A DNA stretch of 64,000 nucleotides from Pristionchus mayeri (taxonomy: Eukaryota; Nematoda; Chromadorea; Rhabditida; Neodiplogasteridae). The stretch is taken from positions 20,832,001 to 20,896,000 of the forward strand of contig BTRK01000004.1 in assembly GCA_036245805.1 (NCBI GenBank), written 5' to 3'. Below the pieces are notes generated by a model. It made no database searches. It saw nothing but the letters and a program-made list of their open reading frames with translations, and was not told where the DNA came from. This document shows positions 23,998 to 36,525 of this stretch, piece by piece. The stretch's first letter is position 1; each line of letters begins with the position of its first letter. The translations under genes were made by a program, and so were the position numbers.

Positions 23998-26900
23998 TTG
24001 AGATGCTTCTCCCTCAGTTCTCCAATCTTCTCACTCAATGCCTGATTGACTTCCTCTAGCTCCGCCCCCTTCTTACGCATCGAATCGATGACGAGTCTCT
24101 GAGTGTCGACCATCGAATCGAAGGAAGACTGCAAGAAGAGAGAATTGAGTCATCCCTAGGCAAGGGGAGAAAGAAGGAAAGGGCACCTCATCAATCTTCG
24201 ACTTGAGACAAGGGAGGAGTTGGGAGACGAACTTGCCCGAAGCATGCACTGCCACTCCCTGCAATCGAGGAATCACCTACCTGGTAGGTAGAGAGGGAGA
24301 GGGGGAGATACCTGCTTGGCGAATTCGAGTAGAATGAGTGAGAGGAGCGTGGATGCAGGGACTCCCCTACGTGCTTCCTCCTCGAGGAGAGAAGAGTACG
24401 ACGAGACGATCGACTCTCTGGAAGGGGGGGGGAGTAGAGAGGGAAGGGGGGGGGTTCTCACCTGGTCTCTCTGTCCATCTGATTGAGAGGAAGGTCGCAG
24501 ATCGACCGACTGCACACCTACAACCACGCTCCTTTCATTTCATCTCCATTAATTCCCATTTCCTTCCTTTTTTTCCGCATCCACTCATTCCCCCCACGAT
24601 TGGGCTTCAATATAAATTATTTTCCAGTCAGGAGAAGATATATATGAGAGACTTTCTGAGAAAACTAAGGAATATTACCTATAGGCCGTACAACGAAAAA
24701 TAAAGTCTCAATGTGAAGATTGTTCTAGGGCTAACTTTTTGAGTAGAGTTCGAAAATCGACCCTGGAAAGCCGTATCTCTGACCCCTCATTTCCTGTGTC
24801 GCGCTGTATCTGGGTGGTCGGTCTTTGTATCTTTTGAACGGAAACCTCATAAATGCATAGTAATTCTGAAATATCTCGCCGAGATAAGCATTTTTACCGT
24901 TGGAAGTGAAAGGCTAGCTCATCTGTAAAAAAATTATGGCAAATATTATGAAATGAAATATGACCAAAATGACGCCCTGAAAAATTTTAATCCGTATGCC
25001 CTTTTTTAAATGTGATATTTAGATTCTACGTGAAAAGTTACCCCTGGGGGCAATTTTTCGCTCCAAAAGACGTGCACGGACGGTGTTTCCTGATTCGAGG
25101 AAAACATAATTATGCAAAATCTCTGCATAAATTTGTATTTTTCAGGCGAACCATCGTGATCTCAGATCACTTTTGAACTAATATTTACTATTCTAGATTG
25201 GAGAAGTATGATTACGCTAAAAAATGCGGAGTTTCACTCATTCCTAAAAATTCGATTTTACCAGCATCGAAAAATCTCAATTTTAGCCGCTATTAGCTTT
25301 AAATATTCTATTGAAATCTCGCAATTTCAAGGTAATTCGTATAATATGTACCAACACACATGATATAAAGTTGTGTAGAGGCTCTCTACCAATTGGATTT
25401 TTAAAATATTCTTGCATGAATATGCGATTCTGAACGTGCCGGATTTGAAATAATTGATATTTAGAAAGGATTTTCAAGAAATGTTGAGAAAGTTTTATAA
25501 GTTAATGACATTTCACTCATTTTGAGTCGATTGTTATTGATAAGAGTGAATTCTTCGTTGTTTTCCAATTTTCGAATTTCATAAAGATGAAAATTTCGAT
25601 ATTTTTAGATCTTTGAAATCTCTAAGCACGCACACGTTTTCTAATAACCTTATATGCCAACATGGTTTTACGCCTGAAATTAGTCGAATCCCCTCGAAAA
25701 TATACATTAATTTTGTATAAATTATTTTTGCGCACTCTCAAAGTAACGTTTCCATGCAATAATAATATTTAAAATCCAACTGGTGGAGAGCCTCTATACA
25801 ACTTTATATCATGTGTGTCGGTACATATTATACGAATTACCTTGAAATTGCGAGATTTCAGTTGAATATTTAAAGCTAATAGCGGCTAAAATTGAGATTT
25901 TTCGATGCTGGTAAAATCGAATTTTTAGGAATGAGTGAAACTCCGTATTTTTTAGCGTAATCATACTTCTCCATTCTAGAATAGTAAATATTTGTTCAAA
26001 AGTGATCTGAGATCACGATGGTTCGCCTGAAAAATACAAATTTATGCAGAGATTTTGCATAATTATGTTTTCCTCGAATCAGGAAACACCGTCCGTGCAC
26101 GTCTTTTGGAGCGAAAAATGGCACCTAGGGGTAACTTTTCACGTAGAATCTAAATACCACATTTAAAAAAGGGCATACGGATAAAAAATTTTCAGGGAGT
26201 CATTTTGGTCATATTTTATTTCATAATATTAGCCATAATTTTTTTTACAGATGAGCTAGCCTTTCACTTCCAACCGTAAAAATGATTATCTCGGCGAGAT
26301 ATTTCAGAATTACTATGCATTCATGAGGTTTGGATGAGCCGTTCAAAAGATACAAAGACCGACCACCCAGATACAGCGCGACACAGGAAATGAGGGGTCA
26401 GAGATACGGCTTTCCAGGGTCGATTTTCGAACTCTACTCAAAAAGTTAGCCCTAGAACAATCTTCACATTGGGACTTTATTTTTCGTTGTACGGCACATG
26501 CTTAATTCTCTCAGACAGTCACTCATATACTTGCTAGATAAAAGCGAGAATCCCCTGAATGAGTTCATCTCCGACCTGATTCAATGCCTCATGGAATGCC
26601 TCGAATGGTTCTTCCTTGAGTGAGTTCACGAGTGCAGTGAATGCATTCTTCGAAGTGGAGGGAAGGGAGGAGATCGTGTCGTCTCGTTGCTTAAAGAGGG
26701 AAAGAGTAATACTCACTACTGCTGTGCAACATGTCATCTTGCATCAAAGTGTGCGACTTCCATTCATACGAATCGTCCAGAGTTCATTGCAGGGTCTTTC
26801 AAATGTGGAAAAAGAAATGAAAAAATAGCACTCCTAATAAGTTGTCTTTCAAATAATATGTTTTAATTTAGTACATCTCAGCCATTCTCCATCTCCTTTG

Positions 26901-29900
26901 TTTACCTTGGGAGTGAGTGTGACTCCAATGGGGGACGACGATACGAATGCGAGTAGATCATTCGACAACTCTGCACACAATGTCTTGAGGAGATGGGCAC
27001 GGAGATCAGACTTCAGCGAGACTGAACACTATCCATTAATTAATTATTGAATATTGTATACCCATTCTCGATCAACCATACTAGGGTAAGTTAGAGGACT
27101 GCTAGCTTGAAAAGGCTTATTCAATTTGACTTCTCATTGGTACAGAAATGACGTCTCTTTCGCAACTACTTCCCTTCTCTTTGTTTCCAGAATGATCGCA
27201 TAGTGAATGATAAGTGAACTGACTCTCGAACATCTCCGAGTTGGTGGCCTCCTCGAATACTTTGATCCTCTGGTACAATCCGAGTGCCTTCTCTCTCATT
27301 TGTCCATGGGCTTTCTTCGTGGATTGGACTGCTTCTGCCTCACGAGAAGCGAGTTGCTGCTGAGTGAGAACAGCCAGGCACGAGTCCACCTGAGAGAGAG
27401 GGAGGGATCCACCAGGGATACTGTAGGGGTGTACTGTAGCCGACAGTTCTAAACTCGCACCTCAGCATGGATCTTCTCAGCAACGATGGTCCTCAGCTGG
27501 CCGGGCACACTCTCCAACCACTCCTCCAACTCATCCAGAGAGACCTGCAGAGAATCAGAGAATGGATGATGATCAGCATCGGGTCACTTGAAGAGCTCAA
27601 ACGAACAATGGCGATCAATATCCTTGATTCTCTCCACTACTCACATGAGGCATACTCGCCCTCTCCTCTTCTCTCTCCTTGTCCTTCTGAGTGACGACTG
27701 TCGTCTTTCCTCCCTTCGCCCCGCCCTTCTCTCCTCCTCCACCACGACCTCCCTGAATACAGTAGGCGTACTATCAATCAATATCCATCCACCAGTATCC
27801 ACACGATCCTCCCCATCCTACCGTACCTTCTTCCCCTTGCCCTTCTTCTTATCATCCCAATCATCATCGTCATCCACTGCAGCAGCAGCTGCAGCGCCCT
27901 TCTTCCCCTGAATAGATAGATTCGTGTCTTCATTCCTTCCCTTTCCTTCTCATCTCACCTGCGGCTGTGGGGTGGTCTCCTTCTCCTCCTTCTTCTCTTT
28001 TCCCTTCTTCTCCAATCTCTTCTCTACCCATTCTCTCGCCTTCCCATTCAATCTATTCGATGTCTTCACTTCATTCAATGCAGATGAGATCATCGACGAG
28101 GAGAAGATCAACTCTCCCTCCACTGTCAACTTCTGCAATAAGAACACTTTCACAATGGAATTGAAATCGATTTCTTTTAATTTCTCCAGATATAATGATG
28201 GTGGTTTGGTAACTGAGTGTTTCTCTCTGACCTTGTCCTTTTTCGCCATCTCCTTCATTATCATCTGGATGTCATCCACTCCGAATGGAATCTCCATTTC
28301 TGCTTGCACTGCTGCTACTTCGGAGACTCCCTTCGACGACAGCTCCTCTGCAAAAGAATCATTTGCCGATTGACCCCTCCTTTACAGTAATCGCAAACTG
28401 ACCATTGAGCACAGCCTTGGCCCTCTCCACCACTGCTTCAGTGCACACGAGAGTGGAGAGTGTGTGGAGGTCCTTCACCTGCAATGGATACATCATCATA
28501 AATCCTCCTTCTCTCCCTTTCAGACACTCCCCCTCCTCCTCCCACCTTCTCCTGTCCTCCAAGTATCTGAGCGAGTGCTGCCTTCGGCTCTCCCAGAGAC
28601 AGCTTACGGAACATCGAGATCTCTGCAATTCATTCATCTACTAAACCATTTTACTATCACTCCATTCATTTTACATTCTCTTGCTCGATATGTGGAATGT
28701 TAACCTAAATCTCAAATCCAACTTTTAATTAGCAATTAGAAAAGCTCCACATTACAAGTATACTGTCCATTCCCTCACCGATGAACTCCTTCTGTAGTAT
28801 CTGATTCTTGACGTAGGCCTCGACGAGACGATCGTGGAGGGAAGGGACGTAGATGGCAGAGGGAGAGTGGCGAGAACCAGAGAAACGACCTGCGATCTGA
28901 AGAGAAGGGAGATTTTGTGAGTCTGGGGAGAAAGAGACACCTCGCATTCTTAAAGTTACCCAACAAGGACGAAATTGACCCATTATTTTTTGTCCTCCAT
29001 TGAATAGCCGATGGTTGAATTAGTATAGAATGAATATACAAAAATGCTAAAAATCAATAATAGCCTCAAGGGAAAGACGGAAATCCCGCGCTCTCTCACT
29101 TTTGCATACTCTCTCGCACACGCGACGGGATCAAGGGGGGATCAGGGTTTCATCCTTGTTGGGTAACTTTAACAAGATGACACCAGCTGATGGGATGGAC
29201 TATCTCAATCGATGCTCACCTCCTTCTCTGCAATCAATTCATCGAGGAGAGTGTGGAATCGAGCAGGAGGAAGATTGGATCGAGTGATCAGAGTAGAGAG
29301 AAGAGTCATCTGAAGACATGAGACATTTCAAACTCGCCAAAAGAATATCAACCGTTTGTAAAGTCCTGGACGCACTCACGCTTTCACCAATAATATATAT
29401 AGAAAGTGTACTTTCTTGGGGCTCCCCCCTCCCTTCCCTTCCCTTCTCCTCCTCTCCTCTCCCCCTCCCTTCCCTTCCCTTCTCCTCCTCTCTTCTCCCC
29501 CTCCTCCTCACCTTGGTGGTGGCAGCGAAGAGTGCCCTCAGTATGTTCTTGTGTGCTGCCATGTACTTGTGAGTGTAGATCTGCTCTCCATCCATCACTG
29601 CCCCGAGGTCCTGCAGTCAACACTTTTCTTTAGGCAACATATTTCTCTATGGCCCTAACTAGGAAACAAATCAATGAAGGTTTTTGCATACAGAAACCAA
29701 TCATTCATCAAGAAGTTCCGTTAACCTGTGGGAGGGGAGTGAGCAGCTGCAGGAGTGTCTCAGTGGCCAGATCCCAGTGACGGGCGAGGGAGGGAATGGT
29801 ACGCAACCCGCAGTCAGAGAGAAGAGAACGGAGCTGAGAGTGCAGCTGGTTGACGTAGTCCCTGAGTAGGAGAGGATGAGCGTCCACTACAGATTAGGCA

Positions 29901-31947
29901 AAGTACGACCTATAAGGGAGAGTGATCAAGAATAAATATAGAAATTAAGCACTTTTGGGATGGGACAGTTAGAAAACAAGTTGCAAAAACATTTCGCACC
30001 TCGAGATGAGTTCTCCATTGGTGTAGAGATACTCTCCGTGCTCTTGATTGATCCTGGGAATGGCAGCCTCCACTTGGTCGAAGTGGACGTTGAGATTGGC
30101 AGCAATCACTTCCACTCCCAGTCGACCTCCCGATGCAGAGACCTCGTTGACGATCTGAACCAAGGTCTTTTATCAACCCTCTCTTGAATTGTTGTAATGA
30201 GTATCCATATCACGCCTATCACGAGAGATTCGAGTTGACCGCGGGGATGGGAGAAAAAGTCAGAGTTGGGATTATCATGAATTTAAGGTGCTCTAGGGAT
30301 TTAACTTCGACCCCCCAAAGCAGAAAAAAAACTTCATTCTATGCTCCATGGCACCGGGTCGGTCGTTCTGGTACCTATCTTTGATCGCGTTTATCTCTCT
30401 TCTGGTGCGTTTCAGAGAAAAATCCTCTGAGGATGGCCCCCACTTATTTTTCACGCTCTATCGAACTGTGCAAACCAGATCGTATAATTTTGACTCGGAA
30501 CAGCGCTACACTCAAAGGCACTTTTCTAAAAAGTATACGTAAAGGTTCCGTTAAGCCTTGAACAACGAATAGAGCTCGTCATGCTCTTTAAAATGAGTGG
30601 CTTGCGGTTAAAATATCTTACGACTGGGGGGGGGGGGGGGAGTTATGCCCCTCAAAGTATTCGAGATGATTTGAAGTCCGTTTAATTCCTTTTTTTCAAC
30701 CACTCTATGTTCTGCGAGCAGCGTGGAATGAAATTGAGAGAGGGAGGGTGCGGAAATGAAATGAGTTTCACTGGGTTCATATAAAAAATCAGAACTTGTT
30801 CAATTAAGTATTTCGTGAAACTCATTTCAATTCTCTCTCAATTTCATTCCACGCTGCGCAGAGAAAATAGAGTGGTGGAAATAATTAATTAAATGAAAAA
30901 TGACTTCAAATCATCTCGAACATTTTGAGGGGCATAACTCCCCCCAGTGGTAAGATATTTTAACCGCAAGCCACTCATTTTAAAGAGCACGACGAGCTCT
31001 ATTCATTTTTCAAGGCTTAACGGAACCTTTACGTATACTTTTTAGAAAAGTGCCGCTGTTCCGAGTCAAAATTATACGATCTGGTTTGTACAGTTCGATA
31101 GACCGAGAAAAATAAGTGGGGGCCATCCTCAGAGGATTTTTCTCTAAAATGCACCAGGAGAGAGATAAACGCGATCAAAGATAGGTACCAGAACGACCGA
31201 CCCGGTGCCATGGAGCCAAGAATGAAGTTATGGTTTTTCTCCTTTGGGGGTCGAAGTTACATCCCTAGAGCGCCCTAAATTCATGATAATCCCAACTCTG
31301 ACTTTTTCTCCCATCCCCATTTTATCCCGATTCAGCTCAATTCTCTCGTGATAGGCGTGATATCATAGAAGATACTTAAAGATTCATGGTATTCCCTAGC
31401 AAACTGGCAACTCATCCAAACACCCAATCCATGGGAGTAATGGCTGACCATGGTGCACAAATGGCTCCTCGTGATGTATGCACTCCCGTCTCTCGTGTAG
31501 ACTACATCGATGACGCCATTCTCGATCAGACGAGTCACTACCTCGATGCAGTTCGCCTCCGACAATCTGATGAGCATACGGTAGCATAGACTGAGAAAAA
31601 GGGTCCATACCAAAATGTCCCCCCTCTCCCCCTGGCAGTACCCTCCTCTCTAATCAAATTTTTAAGTTTTAATTACATAACTCAATTAATTTTGGTTGAA
31701 AATCTTCGCTCTTTTTTGATTGTTAAAGAGCTTGAGCTGTTCTATCTTTTGTATGTTGATGCCTAAGAGCTCAGACTCGTATGAACTTCGCTACACTATT
31801 AAATGTACTGCCAGGGGGAGAGGAGGAACATTTTGGTAAGGACCCAGAAAAAAGGTAGCAAGATTAACTCACTTCTGGGCGGCATTTGCAAGCTGAACTC
31901 GTTGGAGATCGGTAGCGAGACGCTGGATGTCCGCCCAAGTAGTCATC
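23998..31947 (-). CDS. ufl-1: UFL1, E3 UFM1-protein ligase 1
   Basis: Ligase that transfers the ubiquitin-like protein UFM1, acting at the ER membrane in ribosome quality control. The start at 31947 gives TTWADIQRLATDLQRVQLAN, the conserved UFL1 N-terminus. Exon 2 (31566 to about 31460) gives LSEANCIEVVTRLIENGVID and VVYTRDGSAYIT, closely matching the family. Further exons include GGRLGVEVIAANLNVHFDQV (about 30163-30005), DYVNQLHSQLRSLLSDCGLR (29866-29727), MAAHKNILRALFAATTK (29610-29512), FRKLSLGEPKAALAQILGGQ (28628-28550) and MIMKEMAKKDK (to about 28230). The Asp/Lys-rich linker (27912-27650) and the C-terminal helical part follow. Near the end are HASGKFVSQLLPCLKSKIDE (24262-24187) and a coiled coil ending EKIGELREKHLK at 23998. 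The coding parts look intact, but the introns hold three transposable elements. Its start is 390 bp downstream of the COG2 stop. Confidence 0.93.
24646..26524. mobile_element. Foldback element copy 2 (GAGTGACT family) in a ufl-1 intron
   Basis: The inverted repeats start GAGAGACTTTCTGAGAAAAC at 24646 and end GACAGTCACTC at 26524. They are flanked by ATAT on both sides (24642-24645 and 26525-26528), a 4-bp target duplication. The outer few hundred bases of each arm match copy 1, including acctataggccgtacaacg and gagataagcatttttac. The arms pair to about 25415 and 25755, leaving a spacer of about 340 bp. The element lies between UFL1 exons ending near 24520 and 26538. Confidence 0.8.
28954..29168. 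mobile_element. 215-bp MITE with TTAA flanks in a ufl-1 intron
   Basis: The terminal inverted repeat AGTTACCCAACAAGGA is present at both ends and continues to 21 bp with one mismatch. It is flanked by TTAA at 28950-28953 and 29169-29172. The inside is unrelated and noncoding. The TTAA flank suggests mobilisation by a piggyBac-like transposase. Confidence 0.75.
29427..29508. repeat. Tandem duplication of a C/T-rich unit in a ufl-1 intron
   Basis: A unit of about 40 bp reading cccctcccttcccttccctt then ctcctcctct occurs twice in direct order. It gives a pyrimidine tract just upstream of the intron end that serves a UFL1 exon on the other strand. Confidence 0.7.
30210..31360. mobile_element. 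Long palindromic element with TA flanks in a ufl-1 intron
   Basis: The inverted repeat TCACGCCTATCACGAGAGA is at 30210 and, reversed, ends at 31360, with TA on both sides (30208-30209 and 31361-31362). The arms of about 560 bp stay highly similar, including ggtaccagaacgaccgaccc and its complement. They fold at about 30790-30800 with almost no spacer. A run of 15 G lies in the left arm near 30626-30640 but is only six bases in the right arm. Both arms carry the same short open frame of 60-64 codons reading toward the centre. No transposase was recognised. A Tc1/mariner-type TA insertion is inferred. Confidence 0.72.
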
Positions 31948-32337
31948 TTAGAACAAATTATTGATTTATTCTATTAGAGGTATACGCTTCGATGAGTGTC
32001 AGATATTGTGCGAGTTCCGAACTCATGCTCCATTCATATCAGTTCAAAGTTAAAAAAATAATACTTTTATTCCTTCTCATGAAATAAATAATACAAAATT
32101 AACATTATTTCGAATATTTAATCTATAATTACATCTGCGCAAGCGGGATATTCAATAGACACAGGGCGGATAATTGAAGTGATACGGAAGAAAATACAAC
32201 TCGAATAATTACAAAAGTAAGGCATTTACAACAGAGGAAGGCTAGTTATCACCAGAGTGACCACCCGATTAGGCAACAATCAATAATAGCTAGTTGTTGT
32301 GTATTAGTCTCTTCTATGATACATCTCTCCTACTCCT
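31948..32337 (-). other. Short interval between COG2 stop and UFL1 start
   Basis: The interval holds the COG2 3' UTR, with a minus-strand AATAAA near 32066-32071, and the 5' flank of ufl-1. Its small size and same-strand layout would fit a two-gene nematode operon with SL2 trans-splicing. No trans-splice evidence can be read from genomic sequence alone. Confidence 0.4.
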
Positions 32338-35300
32338 CTATGCAGATGGTTGTCTCACCCCACTCTGCACTTTGGCCAGCAATTCCTCCATCTCCTTGGT
32401 CCTCTGCTCGTCTCCCCTCACTCTCTCCAATATCTCCATCAGATCCAATCCCATCTGCAGTCTGATCTTCTCCTCGTCACTCTCTCCATCTCCACTCCCT
32501 GCTCCTTCTCTCCTCTTCAGTCGAGACAACGACACTCCTGTCGCATTCACTGTCTCCAGCACCTGACACACATCCATTCATTCCACCTACAGTATGCCAC
32601 AACAACTATCGATCTCCCTCTCCACTACTCCGTACCTGTTGTGCCTTGAGAATGAGTCCGGCAGCACTTCTGTTCATCGCTTCTCTCCCAATCTCCTCGG
32701 CCTCTTCCACTCCCTTCTCCTTCGCTTCCCTCACTGCTTCTTCCACTCGGGAGACAACGGAAGAGATGTAGGGAGAGGCAGATGTGGGCGAAGGCTTCTT
32801 CGTCCATCTACAACATCAAATATAACGACTAGTTAAAAGATGTTGAATCTACAGACTGTGAATGAACAAAGATTTGAAACATTCCGTTACTGGCATCAGA
32901 TTAGTGGTAAATACTCGGCACTTCTGCAGAAGACCGGACCAAGAGAAAAGTTTTAATCCATAGTGGTTTACATATAATTTGGCGGTTGTATTATAGATAA
33001 GGTTATGGTTAAATAGGTGTATACATACCATCTTAGAATGGATTCCTCCCTTAGATGAGTAACGTCTAAGGGGTACGAATCACACAACCTTTACCTGGTC
33101 CGGTCTTCTGCAGAAGTGCCAAATACTCTTATATCGATAGACATTCGTTACCGTACCTGTACTGTTTCGGGAGTTGACTCACTCCGTCCATCATCGTCTC
33201 CAACTCGCGAGTGAGAGAGTTCACCATCGCATTCTGCAATACATTGAATTATAAATGTTCTAATTGAGGTACTTAACCATTTTAATCGATTTTTGTTACC
33301 ACCTCCTTTGATTTCTTATCGGATAGAATGATGAGCTACATGGAATACCAATCAAAAATACAATTAAAAGTTGTAAAAAGAGCGTTCGATACGTACCCTG
33401 ACCCTCTCTGCTTCCTTCTTCATCGATTCAGTGAATGCATTCAGAGTCTGCCCGAATGTCGACGTGTCCACTCCCAGTTCACTGCAGAGCAGATCTTCAC
33501 CAGTCAAAGAGTTACAAGGAGTTGTAACTAGCTCTCCGTGAATCACTTCGTGAAATTTAAAGAAAATATGTAATGTAACTGACCGTAATCTCGGCCATAT
33601 GGCGATGAGTGCGTGGTCGAATACGATGGGACCCACTCTGGTGCAGTCCACTTGGAGGGAGGAGAGAGTATAGAGGAACGAAGAGGAAGAAGAGTCGGAG
33701 GAGTAGGTCACCGAACTGGAAGAGCCAAGGTTGAATGAGGGAATACATGGGTTATTCTGATAAGAAATAGAATCCATGCATAAAATTCAAATGTTTAAAT
33801 GATACTGACTCAATCATGGCCTTGGCGTAGTTCACACACAGTAGGATGATCTTCGTAGTTTGTTCCCAGCACTTCCCAGCCAAAGGAAGGAGGAAACGAT
33901 CCTCGTGCCTGGTAACAATATGGTAGCAATTCAATTATTAGTCCTGCCTCTCCGTGACTCTTAATCGAGCAAAACTGTACAAAATAAAATAAATGTTGGG
34001 AATCATAAAATGTTTACTAACCATAGTCCCTTGATGGCCTCGACAGCTTGGAAGAAGAAATTGGAGTTGAGTCTGTTCTCCTCGTCCTCCTGCTCTCCCT
34101 CCGCCAGAGAATACTTAGACGGATCAGCCTTCAATTACAGCACCTATTCATTGCATTCACTATGATCATCTAAATTCACAACTAGTCTCTATTTTAAAGA
34201 ATAGTAGGGTATAATAATAATCAGATGAATGTATCTCCTCACCAACTCCTGCAGTTTCTTCCAAGGTGCGCTCGCTACTTGGAGGAAGTAGACTTGTAGT
34301 TGGAATCGAGATCGAATTGCACGCAGATGAGCAGCAGAAGATCTGACAGCATACAGTCAGCATATTTGGAGTTTAGAGTACAGAAAACCATAGATTAATG
34401 TGCAATCCTAATCTATTGTGAATCCAACATCCACTCGCAAGCACACCGCAAATGACCATCTTGAAATGAGAAGAACGACCTTTTTTGACCTCACATCTTG
34501 ATCTGCGCCCAGAAAGCGACAACAAACAAATATTGTATTGTATTGTATCTATTGTGAAAATATCGAAGTATGAAAGAGTAAAAAATCATAAAACAATGGA
34601 AAATATAGTTCGTTGGTCTAGGATTGCGAATTGATGGTACACTCACCGTTGCGATGGCCACTGAGCGATGAAGAGGGAGATGGATTGGAATGCAGAGTGG
34701 AAGAGAGAGGGAGAAGTCGTCAAGTGCATCGACAACGACTGCAATCACTCATCTCATTCCCTATTTTTTATAACGCGCCCATACTTGCAAACAACCAAAT
34801 CGACCAAACATCTTCCGACCTTGTCGATGTAAGAGAGGAGGAAAGTGAGCAGAGATTGATCGAGAAAGTCCATGAGAGGCCCCTTCGAATGGGCTCCCAG
34901 TTTGGAAGACCAATCCAATCGGAGCTGAAAGTTAGAATATTCTCCGTCTAAGCTTCGAAAAAAATAAGAAATAAGTACAAAAAACTCACATTATTGATTG
35001 CCTCGAGTACTTGATTGAGTGAGTGGAGAGGAGTTTTGTTCTGCTCCTTCTTGATGGAGGGATCGATGACATCCGAGACGATTCGAGAGACCAGTCGATC
35101 ACTCAGTCGACTGAGAGCCAGAAGAGAGAAAATGAGAGGAAGGAGGGAAAGATCGGATTGGAGAGATGACAGGAACTCCGTATCTGGAAATAAGAATGAT
35201 GTGAATGATATTGCAAGTTATGTAACTATGACGAACTCACTCAATCGATCTCCCACACTGTCCATCACTTGGGCGTAGACAGCCATGGCTGACGAATCCT

Positions 35301-35619
35301 CCTCAATCGCCTCCTTGTTCATGACCAAATCAGTCATAAGAGAGGAGAGCCGTTCCAGGCTAAAATAATGTAGTTAGGCTATTCCAGAGTAGAACTTTTC
35401 AGCTATTTAAATATCTCGTCAAAGGGGGGGGGAGTTGTGATAACGAAAATGAAAAGTTATGAGGGCTGCGACTTACTAGAGAGTGGTCAAGGGCGTCGAC
35501 GCTTCTCTTAGTGCCGATCGTAGCTTCTTCATCGAAGAAATTGCAGTGATCTGCAAAGAATTAAAGGAATATTGGTAAATGGTTATTTTAACAAAATATC
35601 AATTGTGATAGAAATGTGA

Positions 35620-35654
<35 letters not shown>

Positions 35655-36525
35655 TCTCTCTCTCGTATCTCCCTATCCTCTCGACCAAAGGATTCCTTCC
35701 AACCTGTCTGCTCAGTTTCTGCTGCGCGTCTCTCGTCGTCGTCAACTGACTGCATCTCAACTCGATCTTCTCTGCCTGCAACACTGCGTCTTTCGCCGTC
35801 TCGTTGAAGTCCTTCCACACTGTCTGAATGGTAAATATGGTACAGAAAGAACTGATAGGCAGGTACGGTACAGAAAGAACCTTATGTAATAGAATCGGAA
35901 ACATCTATAACAATGGAGAGATTCTTACACCGATGTTGGTGTTGATGCTGTCGATGGAAGTCTTCAGTCCCACGAGATTCGAAGAGAGATTCACGAAGTG
36001 AGCGTAGTCCTCGTTGATCAATTCCACCATAGAGTGCTGCAAATACATTTTTTTCGCCATAATCCAAGACAGAAAGTAAAACCAGTGTTGATAGAAGGAC
36101 GTACGAAGCAAACCTAACCTGAATCGACTTCAGGTAAAGTCTCAAGTCCGAGTGGATTGTCTTTAAATCGGAGCGTCGTCTGAAAGATACAACTTTTTCA
36201 GGGATTGATGAGCTCATCCTAACGATTGTATACCCCCTAGTGATAGGTTGGTTGTCCGATTAAGCTGGCAGATGTTCGAGTACAAAACTATATCAATAAC
36301 TTCTAATGTTCACTAGCATGAAACATAATTTACTCAACGACACCCTTCATTCTCCATCAATGGTAAGGTTTGTTTAACTTATTATGCTTTTCATCACCTG
36401 GCAAGAGTCATAAACCGTTGCACTTCAAAGTCCGAGCGAGTAAAATGAGCCTTGTTGAAACAAAGCTGGGATACGTCTATCTCCACTCCGGAAGGGACGA
36501 ACATCTTCGGAGAAGATATCGCCAT
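32338..36525 (-). CDS. cogc-2: COG2, conserved oligomeric Golgi complex subunit 2
   Basis: Subunit of the COG tethering complex, which guides vesicles in retrograde traffic within the Golgi. About 17 exons were traced. Exon 1 (36525-36398) holds CFNKAHFTRSDFEVQRFMTL, the N-terminal COG2 signature. Exon 2 (36180-36121) holds SDLRLYLKSIQ. Exon 3 (36039-35932) holds MVELINEDYAHFVNLSSNLV, nearly the vertebrate sequence. Later exons include VWKDFNETAKDAVLQAEKIE (35822-35705), LSDRLVSRIVSDVIDPSIKK (35183-34990), LRLDWSSKLGAHSKGPLMDF (34925-34816) and FQLQVYFLQVASAPWKKLQE (34343-34247). Toward the end are KPSPTSASPYISSVVSRVEE (32815-32640) and SDEEKIRLQMGLDLMEILER, the conserved C-terminal block, with the stop at 32338. 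The gene appears intact. It is divergent from the TRPM-like gene and upstream of ufl-1 on the same strand. Confidence 0.93.
32917..33120. mobile_element. 204-bp hAT-like MITE in a COG2 intron
   Basis: The terminal inverted repeat GGCACTTCTGCAGAAGACCG continues to about 25 bp at both ends. An 8-bp direct duplication AAATACTC lies immediately outside (32909-32916 and 33121-33128). An 8-bp target duplication is the hAT hallmark. The interior has no coding capacity. Confidence 0.85.
35620..35664. repeat. (CT)n microsatellite in a COG2 intron
   Basis: Nearly pure CT dinucleotide repeat of about 22 units with one TCTA interruption. On the minus strand it reads (GA)n just after a COG2 5' splice site. 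Open frames across it are artefacts of the repeat. Confidence 0.9.

Noticed and set aside
24338..24703. Plus-strand open frame at the edge of foldback copy 2
   Set aside because: It is antisense to UFL1 exons and then runs into the foldback arm; its end resembles the end of the LINE frame only because both read the same arm.
29239..29658. Several open frames across the C/T-rich duplication in ufl-1
   Set aside because: They are produced by the pyrimidine repeat; the true coding exons here are on the minus strand and match UFL1.
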